8,537 bases of DNA from Candidatus Stygibacter frigidus (GTDB lineage Bacteria > Cloacimonadota > Cloacimonadia > Cloacimonadales > TCS61): assembly GCA_030765325.1 (NCBI GenBank), contig JAVCCT010000370.1, positions 1 through 8,537 on the forward strand, read 5' to 3'. The notes beneath the pieces were generated by a model. The model saw only the letters and a program-made list of their open reading frames with translations. It did no database searches and was not told the DNA's origin. The stretch's first letter is position 1; the number at the start of each line of letters is the position of its first letter. Positions 1-8,408 of the stretch are shown piece by piece. Both the position numbers and the translations under genes were made by a program.

Positions 1-18
1 CCAGTCCATTGATATCAT
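1..18 (-). CDS. Start of a fourth co-directional gene, cut by the window edge
   Basis: Six codons are visible (M-I-S-M-D-W) before the window ends. The start is supported by an AAGGAG ribosome binding site at 25-30 on the minus strand, with a six-base A-only spacer before ATG at 16-18. A second in-frame ATG at 7-9 is possible but further from the site. The gene begins 27 bases after the stop of the S8 protease gene, on the same strand, with no terminator-like hairpin between, so it is probably the next gene of the operon. The visible residues do not look like a signal peptide start, but six residues are too few to judge function. Confidence 0.6.
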
Positions 19-45
19 TTTTTTCTCCTTACCTGGGCAAAGCGC

Positions 46-3000
46 CTAATTTATTACTGCTATTTTTCCCCGCTGTCTATTTCCACCTATCTGCATTATA
101 TAAAAATACATACCGGAAGATACTTTGTTGCCCGAATTATTCTCTCCTTTCCAGGAATAATAATTCTCCAGTACTGTACGGGGTGCAAAACTGGCATGAA
201 AAACCAGACCTCCGGCCAAATCATAAATCCACAAATCACCTTTCTCACCCAATGGCAGAGAAGCAAACCTGAACTCCTCATACTTTCCCGTTTCAAAGGG
301 ATTGGGGTATGCTATCATATTTTCAAGTGTTCTATCTGTCAAGATGAAATATGTTTTATTACCCAGGTTATTAATCAAATTACCTGCCAGATCAGAAATA
401 TTACTGATTTTTAGATAATAGGGCTGATTACTTGGAAGCATAGGCATTCTCAGAGAGATAACAACTTGATCACCTTCTGGGGAAATCTGACTGATATAAT
501 TATCAGGATCGGCTAAAGTTGTAGAAAACAGGTAATTTGATATTGACATTGCACTATTATTATCAATAGTTTCACTAAAATGAATAATCACCCTTTGAGG
601 GTCTAATACCTCTGAAGAAACAATCTGAGGAGCAAAAACATCCTGCTGCCAGGTAAATTCATAGACGGCACTGGTTAATGTAACTCCTTGTTCGGAGGTA
701 AGATCACTCACCTCGATCTGATAATTGTCATTTTCACGGATTTGCTGATGAAAAGCAAGTATAACGCCTTTTTTCTGATTAATAACATTCACGGATGCTG
801 GTCTGCCAAGCTCATTATTTACCAGATAATGACCAGTATTCACACAAGTATTTGATAGTGTCTGATCAAAATTAAGTTCCAGATTCCAGGGAGAGATCAT
901 TTTTACTGGTTCGGATAGAGCAGGAGGGAAATAGGGCGAAGCAGTTTGCCAGAAGGTCGGCAGACTTTCCTGGGGTTGATAGGTTGTGTTTTTTGCAGTC
1001 AGCCGATAGTCCCAGGGGTTTCCCGGCAGCAGATCAGTATCCATAAAACTATAATCTGATGTTTCTGCCAGCATGATTTCCTGCCAGTCACTTTCAGAAT
1101 GAGCTTTGCGATACACCCGATAAGATTCTGCCATTTGATTAGGTAACCAGGTGAGATTTACCGAATTCTCATCAATAATTTTAATCTGAAATCCTTCCAC
1201 TGGTGGGGGACCGGTGAATTCCTCCCGAAGCTTGATATAATTTACTTCTCGATCGCCTGATATTGAAGAATTAGCAATAATATGCCCCTGATTCCCATTC
1301 ATTGACGGCACAGCAGCAATCGTATTGGGATATTCCTGATCAGAATTACCATTCCAGACGGGTACATAACTGTCATTGATATCATCCCCATCAGTATCTA
1401 TATAATCTATAATATAAAGATTGGGGTCTAAAGCAAAAACCAGCTCCTCATCCCCATCTCCATCAAGATCTGAGCAGGTGATAGCATTATTTTCTCGATA
1501 TTCATCAAAATAAAGTATATCAGTAGCAATATAATTATTATCAAGTCCTGAGAACGAAAAAAAGACGAAACAGCTGAAAGTTTTAGATTCATTACCTGAA
1601 TCATAATTCCAGGCACCTACGCAGAAATCTGTTTCATCAGCTTCCCGGAAATGCCCACTTACCAGATAATCTGCATCTCTCACTGGCATGCGCTGATTCC
1701 ACACTAGAGTAAACTGTTGATTTTCGCCAGCTTGCTCAAAAACCATCACATCACCATCATTATCACATGAAATAATGTCCATTCTACCATCTTTATCCAG
1801 ATCAGAGCATTCCACTTTATTAAGAAATTCATTTTTACTATAAGTTTCAGTGCTATTGCCAATGAGCTGTTCAGTCTGCCAGGAATTTCCAAATTTCCGG
1901 TGAAGCCCCAGCACTCGATAGGTAATATTTCCCATCGTAACATTCTGGATCAATGCCAGATCATCTATCCCATCTCCATTATAATCAATGAATGATCCAC
2001 CATAACAATTATTTAATGTCCAATTTAGGGTTGCATATCCTCCTGACACATTATAAACCGCAGCAGAATTTGCCTCCACTCCCACAATTTCAAAATTATC
2101 GCCCATTACGTTTCCCCAGCTATGGGGCCAGAAATTAGCAGCAAAACCTGAAATCACACTTCGCTGCTGCAATCCGGTTCCGTTATCCTCCCAGATAGAA
2201 ATCGTGCGATTCAATTCTTCATCCAGATGCATACCTATCAAATCATTATATAATTCATCATTATCAAGATCCATAGGTTTGGGCAAACATACCAGTGCCT
2301 CCCCAGCACTATTATATTCCCAGGAGCTGTAATCGATACAGTATCTATTTACTGGCAATATCGCAGGAATAGTATTCTGACTTTGGAGAAAGCTACCATT
2401 AGTGGCATTGATCACAGCATTATAAGTTCCTGGCTGCAGCAAAACGGGCAGTTTCAAATAATGAAGACTATCTTGACCTATGGAATATAAAGTAAATGGT
2501 GAAGAATCGGGGCTCTCCATGACCACTTCCAGATCCACTGATTCATCGTATTTCAATTTCAGATAATTTACCAGATTCTCCCCTTCATAACGCTGCTGAA
2601 TAGCTGTTTCTGACTCCCGCATTACCGGTGGTGTCTGGTCTATATTTATATTGAAAATATACTCATAATGCTGATTTGAAACAGTAACTAATTCCACTTT
2701 CACAATGCAATCACCATCTTGATCAGGAATTTCAAACCAGGCAAGTTCATCATTTATCACTTCCTGATTATGCCAGTATGGTGAATTTTCATGGGGATAT
2801 TCCACTGAAAGCCAATCCAGAGGTGTTGGTGAATCCTGCTGTGTGAACATTACACAATATCGTGAAAAGTCTGGTGCTGTCACAGTACCCATAATACTCA
2901 CACTGCTGCTGATTCCCAGATTATCAAAAGGGTAATTGACTTCTATTAACGGAGTATTCTGGATTTGCAGAAAAGCAGCAGCATTCAGGAGTCCATTACC

Positions 3001-4392
3001 ATAATATATATCTTTTCCTATGTCACCTTTATCTTGAGCAGAATATGCCAGTCTGGCTCGTATTTCTTCAAAACTAAGATCTGGTTCTCGGGAAAGTAGT
3101 AAAGCTATCACTCCACTGATATAAGGAGCACTCATAGAAGTACCGCTCATATTTTCATAAAAGGGTTCTTCAATATCAAAGCAGCTTATCACGTTCACCC
3201 CTGGTGCCATTATATCAAGGTATTCTCCATAACTGGATTGCCAGTAGCGTTCACCCTGATCATCCACCGCTCCCACAGAGATCGTGTGTGCCAGTTTGGC
3301 AGGATACATTAAACCATAAGAAGCCGTGTTACCAGCACTCACCACTATGATACTACCGCTATTATAGGCATATTCACAAGCATCTGCAATAATGGGAGAA
3401 TAAACATAATCACCCCAGGAGAGATTGATCACATCGGCTCCCATATCAGCAGCATAGATGATTCCGGCAGAAGCATCATCATCCTGAAGCACTCCAGAAA
3501 GCCCGTCTGCTGTCTTAAATCCTGCCCGAATTGCAAGAATACTCACATTCCAGCAGACTCCTGAAATTCCCTGCTCATTATTTGGTGTTGCTCCAATTAT
3601 CCCGGATACATGAGTTCCATGATTATATTCATCTTCAGGATCATTATCCTGCCCAAGATAGTCACCTGACGCAATATTTGCCAGCTCTCCTGCATCAGTA
3701 AAATCCCAACCCCAAATATCATCAATATAGCCATTTTCATCATTATCAATATTATCAATTAGTGGGGACTGCTCTGCCAGAATATCCTGATGGGTGATAG
3801 TACCATCATTATCAAAATCATATTCCATGGCATCAAACCAGGTAATTAATTCCAAATTGGTAACTACATTATTCTGATCACTATCAATTTCAGCAAAAAT
3901 ACCCTCAGAAATTTCCAGCTGATTAATATAAAGATTTTTTTGCAGATCAGGATGATCACTGTGAATTCCTGAATCCACTACTGCCACAAGAATTTCCTGC
4001 CTGCCGGTTGTGATGTTCCAGGCAGTTGGCATATTGATCAAATCCATATACTGCTCAAACAAAAGCGGATCATCTGGATAGACCAGGAAATCATTTAAAT
4101 AATTTGGCTGAATATACTCTACCCCCTGAAAATGTAAATTGTCCAGATTATCTATATCAAAAGTTTCAGATACGGTTGCAGTATAATACCTGTTTTCTGG
4201 GTTACTTACGATCGGCTCCAGACTCACCAGACCTAATTCATTCAAATAACTGTCAAGAGCAGCTAATCCCAAAGTATTGCGATCCAATACCTGTGGGCTA
4301 CTCGTTTTGATCAGCAATTCACCAGGAGTATAATTCTGGGCTGCAATCAGAATCGGTATAGCTGCCAATAGCAGAATAGCAATTTTTTTCAT
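46..4392 (-). CDS. Secreted subtilisin-family (S8) serine protease with T9SS-type C-terminal sorting domain
   Basis: A 1448-residue protein. Residues 1-18 are a signal peptide (probable cut A18/Q19). Residues 21-128 resemble a fervidolysin-type propeptide, ending in VEYIQPNY and the usual run-in DPLLFEQ...AWNITTG. The S8 domain (about 130-475) is intact: catalytic D140 (VVDSGI), H258 (NHGTH), S419 (GTSMSAP) and oxyanion N355 (VSAGN). Between D140 and H258 lie two inserted EF-hand-like loops (170-181, 192-203), then the DNDENGYIDD loop common in large subtilases. Residues about 480-690 are beta-rich and unrecognised. Residues 700-1055 hold Asp-rich FG-GAP/VCBS-type calcium loops near 708, 803, 864, 975 and 999. 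A fibronectin III-like domain follows (about 1064-1137), then two SbsA/Big-type Ig-like domains (about 1155-1250 and 1253-1340), then the sorting domain (1358-1448). It probably acts on the cell surface or outside the cell; the substrate is unknown. An AGAGG site lies only three bases before the ATG, and the gap after the PorV-like gene is 12 bases. Confidence 0.93.
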   Translation of the reverse strand: MKKIAILLLAAIPILIAAQNYTPGELLIKTSSPQVLDRNTLGLAALDSYLNELGLVSLEPIVSNPENRYYTATVSETFDIDNLDNLHFQGVEYIQPNYLNDFLVYPDDPLLFEQYMDLINMPTAWNITTGRQEILVAVVDSGIHSDHPDLQKNLYINQLEISEGIFAEIDSDQNNVVTNLELITWFDAMEYDFDNDGTITHQDILAEQSPLIDNIDNDENGYIDDIWGWDFTDAGELANIASGDYLGQDNDPEDEYNHGTHVSGIIGATPNNEQGISGVCWNVSILAIRAGFKTADGLSGVLQDDDASAGIIYAADMGADVINLSWGDYVYSPIIADACEYAYNSGSIIVVSAGNTASYGLMYPAKLAHTISVGAVDDQGERYWQSSYGEYLDIMAPGVNVISCFDIEEPFYENMSGTSMSAPYISGVIALLLSREPDLSFEEIRARLAYSAQDKGDIGKDIYYGNGLLNAAAFLQIQNTPLIEVNYPFDNLGISSSVSIMGTVTAPDFSRYCVMFTQQDSPTPLDWLSVEYPHENSPYWHNQEVINDELAWFEIPDQDGDCIVKVELVTVSNQHYEYIFNINIDQTPPVMRESETAIQQRYEGENLVNYLKLKYDESVDLEVVMESPDSSPFTLYSIGQDSLHYLKLPVLLQPGTYNAVINATNGSFLQSQNTIPAILPVNRYCIDYSSWEYNSAGEALVCLPKPMDLDNDELYNDLIGMHLDEELNRTISIWEDNGTGLQQRSVISGFAANFWPHSWGNVMGDNFEIVGVEANSAAVYNVSGGYATLNWTLNNCYGGSFIDYNGDGIDDLALIQNVTMGNITYRVLGLHRKFGNSWQTEQLIGNSTETYSKNEFLNKVECSDLDKDGRMDIISCDNDGDVMVFEQAGENQQFTLVWNQRMPVRDADYLVSGHFREADETDFCVGAWNYDSGNESKTFSCFVFFSFSGLDNNYIATDILYFDEYRENNAITCSDLDGDGDEELVFALDPNLYIIDYIDTDGDDINDSYVPVWNGNSDQEYPNTIAAVPSMNGNQGHIIANSSISGDREVNYIKLREEFTGPPPVEGFQIKIIDENSVNLTWLPNQMAESYRVYRKAHSESDWQEIMLAETSDYSFMDTDLLPGNPWDYRLTAKNTTYQPQESLPTFWQTASPYFPPALSEPVKMISPWNLELNFDQTLSNTCVNTGHYLVNNELGRPASVNVINQKKGVILAFHQQIRENDNYQIEVSDLTSEQGVTLTSAVYEFTWQQDVFAPQIVSSEVLDPQRVIIHFSETIDNNSAMSISNYLFSTTLADPDNYISQISPEGDQVVISLRMPMLPSNQPYYLKISNISDLAGNLINNLGNKTYFILTDRTLENMIAYPNPFETGKYEEFRFASLPLGEKGDLWIYDLAGGLVFHASFAPRTVLENYYSWKGENNSGNKVSSGMYFYIMQIGGNRQRGKIAVIN
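49..321 (-). other. T9SS type A / FlgD-like sorting domain of the S8 protease
   Basis: Residues 1358-1448. Landmarks are YPNPF at 1362-1366, the strand WIYDLAGG at 1388-1395, the W-K-G turn at 1414-1416, SSGMYFY at 1425-1431, and a short basic end (RQRGK) before the last residues. This layout is known for type A C-terminal signals, which direct passage through the T9SS outer-membrane channel and are usually cleaved or anchored at the surface. FlgD-like Ig domains look very similar, so the sorting role is inferred from the context (signal peptide, PorV-like neighbour). Confidence 0.75.
3784..3885 (-). other. Paired EF-hand/dockerin-like calcium loops inserted in the S8 catalytic domain
   Basis: Codes for residues 170-203 of the S8 protease. 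Loop 1 runs from D170 to E181 (DSDQNNVVTNLE) and loop 2 from D192 to D203 (DFDNDGTITHQD). Both have acidic or Asn ligands at positions 1, 3 and 5, Thr at position 9 and an acidic residue at position 12; loop 2 also has the usual Gly at 6 and Ile at 8. The loop starts are 22 residues apart, closer to the spacing of dockerin repeats than to a calmodulin-type EF-hand pair. Calcium binding is inferred from the ligand pattern. Confidence 0.7.
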
Positions 4393-4404
4393 TTGCCTCT
4401 TAAT

Positions 4405-5301
4405 CTAAAAATGATAGTTTAATCCCAGCAGATGAACATCTTCAAGCTCTTCACTAACTGGCACAAAAGCATAATCAATTGTGAAATGAGATAATTTTAC
4501 TCCAAATCCAGCACTTATGCTTTCCAAATCATAGCCAAACTTGTAGCCGGTCCGCACGAAAAGACTCTCATATAAATTAGCTTCTACTCCAATTGCTCCT
4601 TTCAGCTGGTCATTATCTATATCTTTGGTTAATTTTAATTCAGTTGTAAGGCGATTAGATTGGATCGAGAAGTCTTTACTTATTCCAAGTTCCATCGTAA
4701 GTGGTAATTCTATATTTTCCTGATCCATCTTTGATGTTGTGCCAAAATTCTTCACTCCTGCCATTACCCGGATATCCTTTAATGGGCTAAGATAAATATA
4801 ACCTACATCTCCAGATAATCCCGTGCTGGAAGAAGTATCTATCTTCTCATATAATCCAGAAAGATTTACTCCTATATAGTGGCTGGCTGCTATTCTATAT
4901 CCATAATTGAAAGTAACCGCCAGATCCATTGGTTGATAGCTGCCGATATTTTCCCCCGTATTAGTATAGCGCGGTATTTCTCCATAATCCAGGTATCGCA
5001 TGGAATAGCCAAAACTTGATTTGCCCTTACTGTTTCTGTAACCAATATTACTCATTTTTGTATCAAAAAGCCACAGGTTTTGACAAAAACTCACAACCTT
5101 ACCATTCTGCATTAAAGGAGCTGCCGCATTATCCAAAAACGAAAAACCGGAATTGGAATTCATTGCTCCATTGCCACCCTGCCCTGCCGTTACTGGATAA
5201 TTTAATATCCTTAACATCTGAAACCCTTTACTGCCATCAACTTCTGCCTGAACTGCAAATACAATTGCCAGCAGGATAATTATAGATCCTATCTTCTTCA
5301 T
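4405..5301 (-). CDS. PorV/PorQ-family outer-membrane beta-barrel protein
   Basis: A 298-residue protein with a signal peptide (MKK, hydrophobic stretch, probable cut VQA19/E20). The mature part is made of alternating amphipathic strands and ends in LGLNYHF; a C-terminal Phe is the usual assembly signal of outer-membrane barrels. Family features are an N-terminal Gly-rich region (FQMLRILNY..TAGQGGNGAM, 27-47), an aromatic strand region with YGEIPRY (106-112), PMDLAVTFNYGYRI (124-137), IGVNLSGLYEKID (143-155), SGDVGYIY (163-170) and GVKNFG (182-187). PorV shuttles T9SS cargo to the surface attachment complex and PorQ helps anchor PorZ; which role applies here cannot be read from sequence. Where relatives usually show an NPAG-type motif, this one has NAAAP (58-62). 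The start follows a strong GGAGG at 5306-5310, four bases before ATG, just 11 bases after the M6-like gene. Its place between two T9SS-type cargo genes suggests it serves them. Confidence 0.82.
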   Translation of the reverse strand: MKKIGSIIILLAIVFAVQAEVDGSKGFQMLRILNYPVTAGQGGNGAMNSNSGFSFLDNAAAPLMQNGKVVSFCQNLWLFDTKMSNIGYRNSKGKSSFGYSMRYLDYGEIPRYTNTGENIGSYQPMDLAVTFNYGYRIAASHYIGVNLSGLYEKIDTSSSTGLSGDVGYIYLSPLKDIRVMAGVKNFGTTSKMDQENIELPLTMELGISKDFSIQSNRLTTELKLTKDIDNDQLKGAIGVEANLYESLFVRTGYKFGYDLESISAGFGVKLSHFTIDYAFVPVSEELEDVHLLGLNYHF

Positions 5302-5312
5302 TTATCCTCCGC

Positions 5313-8300
5313 TTATTTCTCTATACCAAATTTTAATATTTTCTGTTCATCACCAGCTTGCAATCTTGCCACATAAACTCCGCTGGAATATCCATTTACA
5401 TCTATCAGATAAACCCCGGAATTATAAGCTGTAAGATATAATTCTCCGCTTTCTATCTGATTCCCAGCAATATCATATACCCATATCCGGGCATTTTCAC
5501 TCTCAGATAACATAATCCGTACACCTATTTTTCCAATTTCTTCTTTGCCGCCAAAATATGTGCTGCGATAAGCAGAACAATAAGGATTAGGATAGATATA
5601 TGTCTCATCATCCACAAATAGTGATGAAGTATCATATTCATTCACTACTGCTTCCCAGGGTAAATATGCCGTACGCTCCAGGTCACAATATATCACGGGA
5701 TAATCACCCTGTGCTATCTGATGGTCAATATCTCTGAATACCCTGCCATTACTTGATGGAAGATAAATCGTATTACCATTAAATATAGGATACAATCTGC
5801 TGGGATAGCGATGAGTTACCGGGTAATTCCGCATTAACCTGAAATCATTATCATTATAGTTTTCCCAGATACAAAATCTATTCTGGCTCATCATTCCCAC
5901 CACTTCCTGTTTACCATCACCATTAAGGTCTATTGGAATTACTCCAGCACATACTCCGCTGGAATCAGGTGCAGTAAGCGCATCTGATGATTGATAGATT
6001 TTCCCAGTTTCGTCGAGGGCAATAAAGTTGTTTTCTCCACCATATAATAATTCCCTTACTCCATTATTATCCAGATCACCGTAACTGGGATATGAATTAC
6101 AGATAAATGGCAAAGATATTTCCTTTTCAAATGTATAGGAAGGCGGTGTCGCTTTAAATTGAATCAGTAAACTGTCATTAGTGGTGAAAATCATCCTTTT
6201 CCCACCATCTTCCTCAAATTCAGTTAATATCCCGTTATTGAGTTCGAGCTCACTAGTATAAGTCGCTTCCCAATTAAGATCATGGTTATCCAAATCTATT
6301 TTGTAGATCACAAATTCATTGCCGTCTCTCGCTGTAATATGCACTTCTCCATCATACATCATATTTCCACAAATCTGATATGATGCAATATTGAAGTAAT
6401 CTCCAATCTCATTCAAATCACTGTCATAAAGCCCGATCCTGTTATTATCATCTATTGCACTATTAAGTGCCAGCACGATAATTTCTTCTCCGGCTTCATC
6501 TGTTATCACCAGTGGCGGAGCTGCCCATTTATAGTTATTAAAAAGTAACTGACCAGTAGTATCCAGATTCTCATCCAGAACATGTAATGAAGCCACATCA
6601 CCCGTCATTGCAGGCACTAATATTTTTTTACTGTTTTCCATCCAGGCCCAGCATTCTGGAATACTATCACGCGGAATATTCTCTTCAGCTATCATGGTAT
6701 CATTTTCCCATAAGTATAAATTGCAATCCGGCATAGGATAAAAAAGCTTCTTTACCCCATCTCCAAAATCCAGAAATGCTGCCGGTAAAGTATTTATCCC
6801 CACATACCCAGCATCCAGCGACCATTCATAGGCTACACTAAAACTCATCACATCAGCAGATTCACTGATGTCATATATCTCTAGTTGAATTCCACCATAA
6901 TAGCTCTCTGCTGTAGGATTCCAGGGCAATCCATTATATTCCGTATAGCCAAAATAATCATTATTACCAGCCCTGTAAGTATCGTCCTTATACCCGTAAT
7001 ATCCATATAGATCAAGTCCTTGGCTATGATCAGCTTCTTCAAGATCAATTCCCTTATGCTCTTCTTCACCATTGGGTACATTGATCTCTTCTGCCAGATT
7101 AAATTTCTCACGCATAACGATCTCATCCACATGCCAAATACAAATTCCTGATCCATCCTGACTCAGTGCATCACCTTCTCCGTAGCCGGGAAGATAAAAA
7201 TCCCATTCACAACCTGCATAGGTATTATTCATAAAATCAAAATAAGGCTGCCCGGCATAAGGATGTCCATCTTCATAATATTCCTGTCCATCCACATTCT
7301 CAAAGCTAAAAGTTGCCAGCGAGTCACCATCTGTATTAACGAATATACTGCCATCAGGGTTCTGTTGCCGGTTCTCCAGCAGGTAATATTCATCCTCATT
7401 TATCAATACCTTATAAATTTTTGGTATCTCAGAATCAATATTCATCGGATAGGTAAGTTCTGCTGCCTCAGTAAAACTATCTATTGTCTCATAATCTGAC
7501 CAGCCCATATAAATGCGGCACCATGCCATCGGTAATGGAGGCACGTAACCCGCTGCATTCCATAGTCCAGTTCCCATCACTCCATAATTTCCTATTCCTG
7601 CTGATTTGCCGTTTGATGATTGATTGTCATACCGGGTTGGCAATCCAATTTGACGACCAAACTCATGACATAATACTCCTAATACACCAAATATTGGATC
7701 ATTATGCTGAATATCCGGCTGACGCTCTGTTTCAGGTACTATTACAAATTCCTTTAATATTACTCCATCATATTCCAGCCCCTGAAAGTCATCATTATCG
7801 GGATCAAGTCCTGCCTGTAATGTCTTCCTATTCACAAAGGTTGTCCACAGATCTGCTGTGTTTGCCCCACTGAGATCTGCTTCCTGACCTGCTCCGGCAT
7901 GAAAGATGATAAAACTGTCATAAGCAGAATAATCTATCTCACTATCGCCCATATCAAGCAGTTCCACTATCATCTCACTCACTCGTTCAGTACTAAGCTC
8001 ATCATCCCCATAATAACTCATCTCATGCTGCAATGTAAATACGTCTGGATAAAGAGTGTAATTATCTTCTGTTAATTGATAATTACCCGCGGAAGCATCA
8101 CTCCAGTAGGCACCCAGATGAAACATAAACCTTTCAAAATAGGCGTCATCATGCGCTAAAGTGTCAGGTTCCCCTGAAGGATAAGCTGGATCAAGATCAA
8201 AGCTCACGTCACTGAACTGACAGCGTAATACCAATATATTTTCCGGTAGATCACGATCACGGTCGTTATTAAAGTGGCTGTAAGTCTCTGATACGCCACT

Positions 8301-8408
8301 AAAGGACATATCATTCTGCCACCAGCTCCCGGGTGCCGGTGGAGCTGACCATAATATTGCCAGCATTAATCCCACTATCATCAGCATCAATTTTCTTTCT
8401 TTATTCAT
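5313..8408 (-). CDS. Secreted M6-family metalloprotease-like protein with altered active site and T9SS-type C-terminal domain
   Basis: A 1031-residue protein. Residues 1-27 look like a signal peptide (KERK, then a hydrophobic stretch from 8 to 20; the best cut is APG27/S28, since earlier sites have Pro at +1). The M6 domain covers about 55-520, with family features LPENILVLRCQFSD (54-67), FHLGAYWSDASAGNYQL (96-112), IIFHAGAGQE (167-176), the zinc-site segment CHEFGRQIGLPTRYD (247-261), the Met-turn GVMGTGLW (276-283), EYYLLENRQQ (340-349) and GICIWHVDE (421-429). M6 enzymes normally have HExxHxxGxxD; here R252 and T258 replace two metal ligands, so peptidase activity is doubtful. Residues 530-930 are beta-rich, propeller-like, with calcium loops at 778-786 (DLDNNG) and 827-835 (DLNGDG). 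Residues 938-1031 are a sorting domain. AGGTG at 8413-8417 lies four bases before ATG. It is the first large gene of the operon. Confidence 0.88.
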   Translation of the reverse strand: MNKERKLMLMIVGLMLAILWSAPPAPGSWWQNDMSFSGVSETYSHFNNDRDRDLPENILVLRCQFSDVSFDLDPAYPSGEPDTLAHDDAYFERFMFHLGAYWSDASAGNYQLTEDNYTLYPDVFTLQHEMSYYGDDELSTERVSEMIVELLDMGDSEIDYSAYDSFIIFHAGAGQEADLSGANTADLWTTFVNRKTLQAGLDPDNDDFQGLEYDGVILKEFVIVPETERQPDIQHNDPIFGVLGVLCHEFGRQIGLPTRYDNQSSNGKSAGIGNYGVMGTGLWNAAGYVPPLPMAWCRIYMGWSDYETIDSFTEAAELTYPMNIDSEIPKIYKVLINEDEYYLLENRQQNPDGSIFVNTDGDSLATFSFENVDGQEYYEDGHPYAGQPYFDFMNNTYAGCEWDFYLPGYGEGDALSQDGSGICIWHVDEIVMREKFNLAEEINVPNGEEEHKGIDLEEADHSQGLDLYGYYGYKDDTYRAGNNDYFGYTEYNGLPWNPTAESYYGGIQLEIYDISESADVMSFSVAYEWSLDAGYVGINTLPAAFLDFGDGVKKLFYPMPDCNLYLWENDTMIAEENIPRDSIPECWAWMENSKKILVPAMTGDVASLHVLDENLDTTGQLLFNNYKWAAPPLVITDEAGEEIIVLALNSAIDDNNRIGLYDSDLNEIGDYFNIASYQICGNMMYDGEVHITARDGNEFVIYKIDLDNHDLNWEATYTSELELNNGILTEFEEDGGKRMIFTTNDSLLIQFKATPPSYTFEKEISLPFICNSYPSYGDLDNNGVRELLYGGENNFIALDETGKIYQSSDALTAPDSSGVCAGVIPIDLNGDGKQEVVGMMSQNRFCIWENYNDNDFRLMRNYPVTHRYPSRLYPIFNGNTIYLPSSNGRVFRDIDHQIAQGDYPVIYCDLERTAYLPWEAVVNEYDTSSLFVDDETYIYPNPYCSAYRSTYFGGKEEIGKIGVRIMLSESENARIWVYDIAGNQIESGELYLTAYNSGVYLIDVNGYSSGVYVARLQAGDEQKILKFGIEK
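5316..5597 (-). other. T9SS type A / FlgD-like sorting domain of the M6-like protein
   Basis: Residues 938-1031. Landmarks are YPNPY (939-943), the strand IWVYDIAGN (975-983), NSGVYLIDV (996-1004), SSGVYVARL (1008-1016) and the end KILKFGIEK. The same landmarks occur in the same order in the S8 protease tail, so both proteins probably leave the cell by the same route. It lacks the clear W-x-G turn seen in the S8 tail. Confidence 0.7.
7635..7667 (-). other. Altered M6 zinc site (HEFGR...T)
   Basis: Codons 248-258 of the M6-like protein read H-E-F-G-R-Q-I-G-L-P-T, followed by R-Y-D. The first His (H248) and the general-base Glu (E249) are present, as are the Gly and the LP..YD frame. Position 252, normally the second zinc His, is Arg (codon CGT, one transition from CAT). 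Position 258, the usual third ligand (Asp in HExxHxxGLPD), is Thr (ACC). The reading frame around it is undisturbed. Confidence 0.8.

Noticed and set aside
9..272. An 87-codon plus-strand frame with a hydrophobic N-terminus
   Set aside because: It is antisense to the conserved sorting domain of the S8 protease; the hydrophobic stretch reflects the complement of that gene and the AT-rich gap.
4393..4404. A terminator or internal promoter between the PorV-like and S8 genes
   Set aside because: The gap is only 12 bases and is largely taken up by the ribosome binding site; no hairpin can form.
7484..7873. A 129-codon open frame on the plus strand
   Set aside because: It lies wholly antisense to the M6 catalytic-domain region, has a low-complexity His/Leu-rich translation with no recognisable motif, and shows no good ribosome binding site. 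It is a shadow of the minus-strand gene.
5313..8408. Calling the M6-like gene an active metalloprotease
   Set aside because: The fold matches, but R252 and T258 replace two expected zinc ligands, so the product is named by family only.
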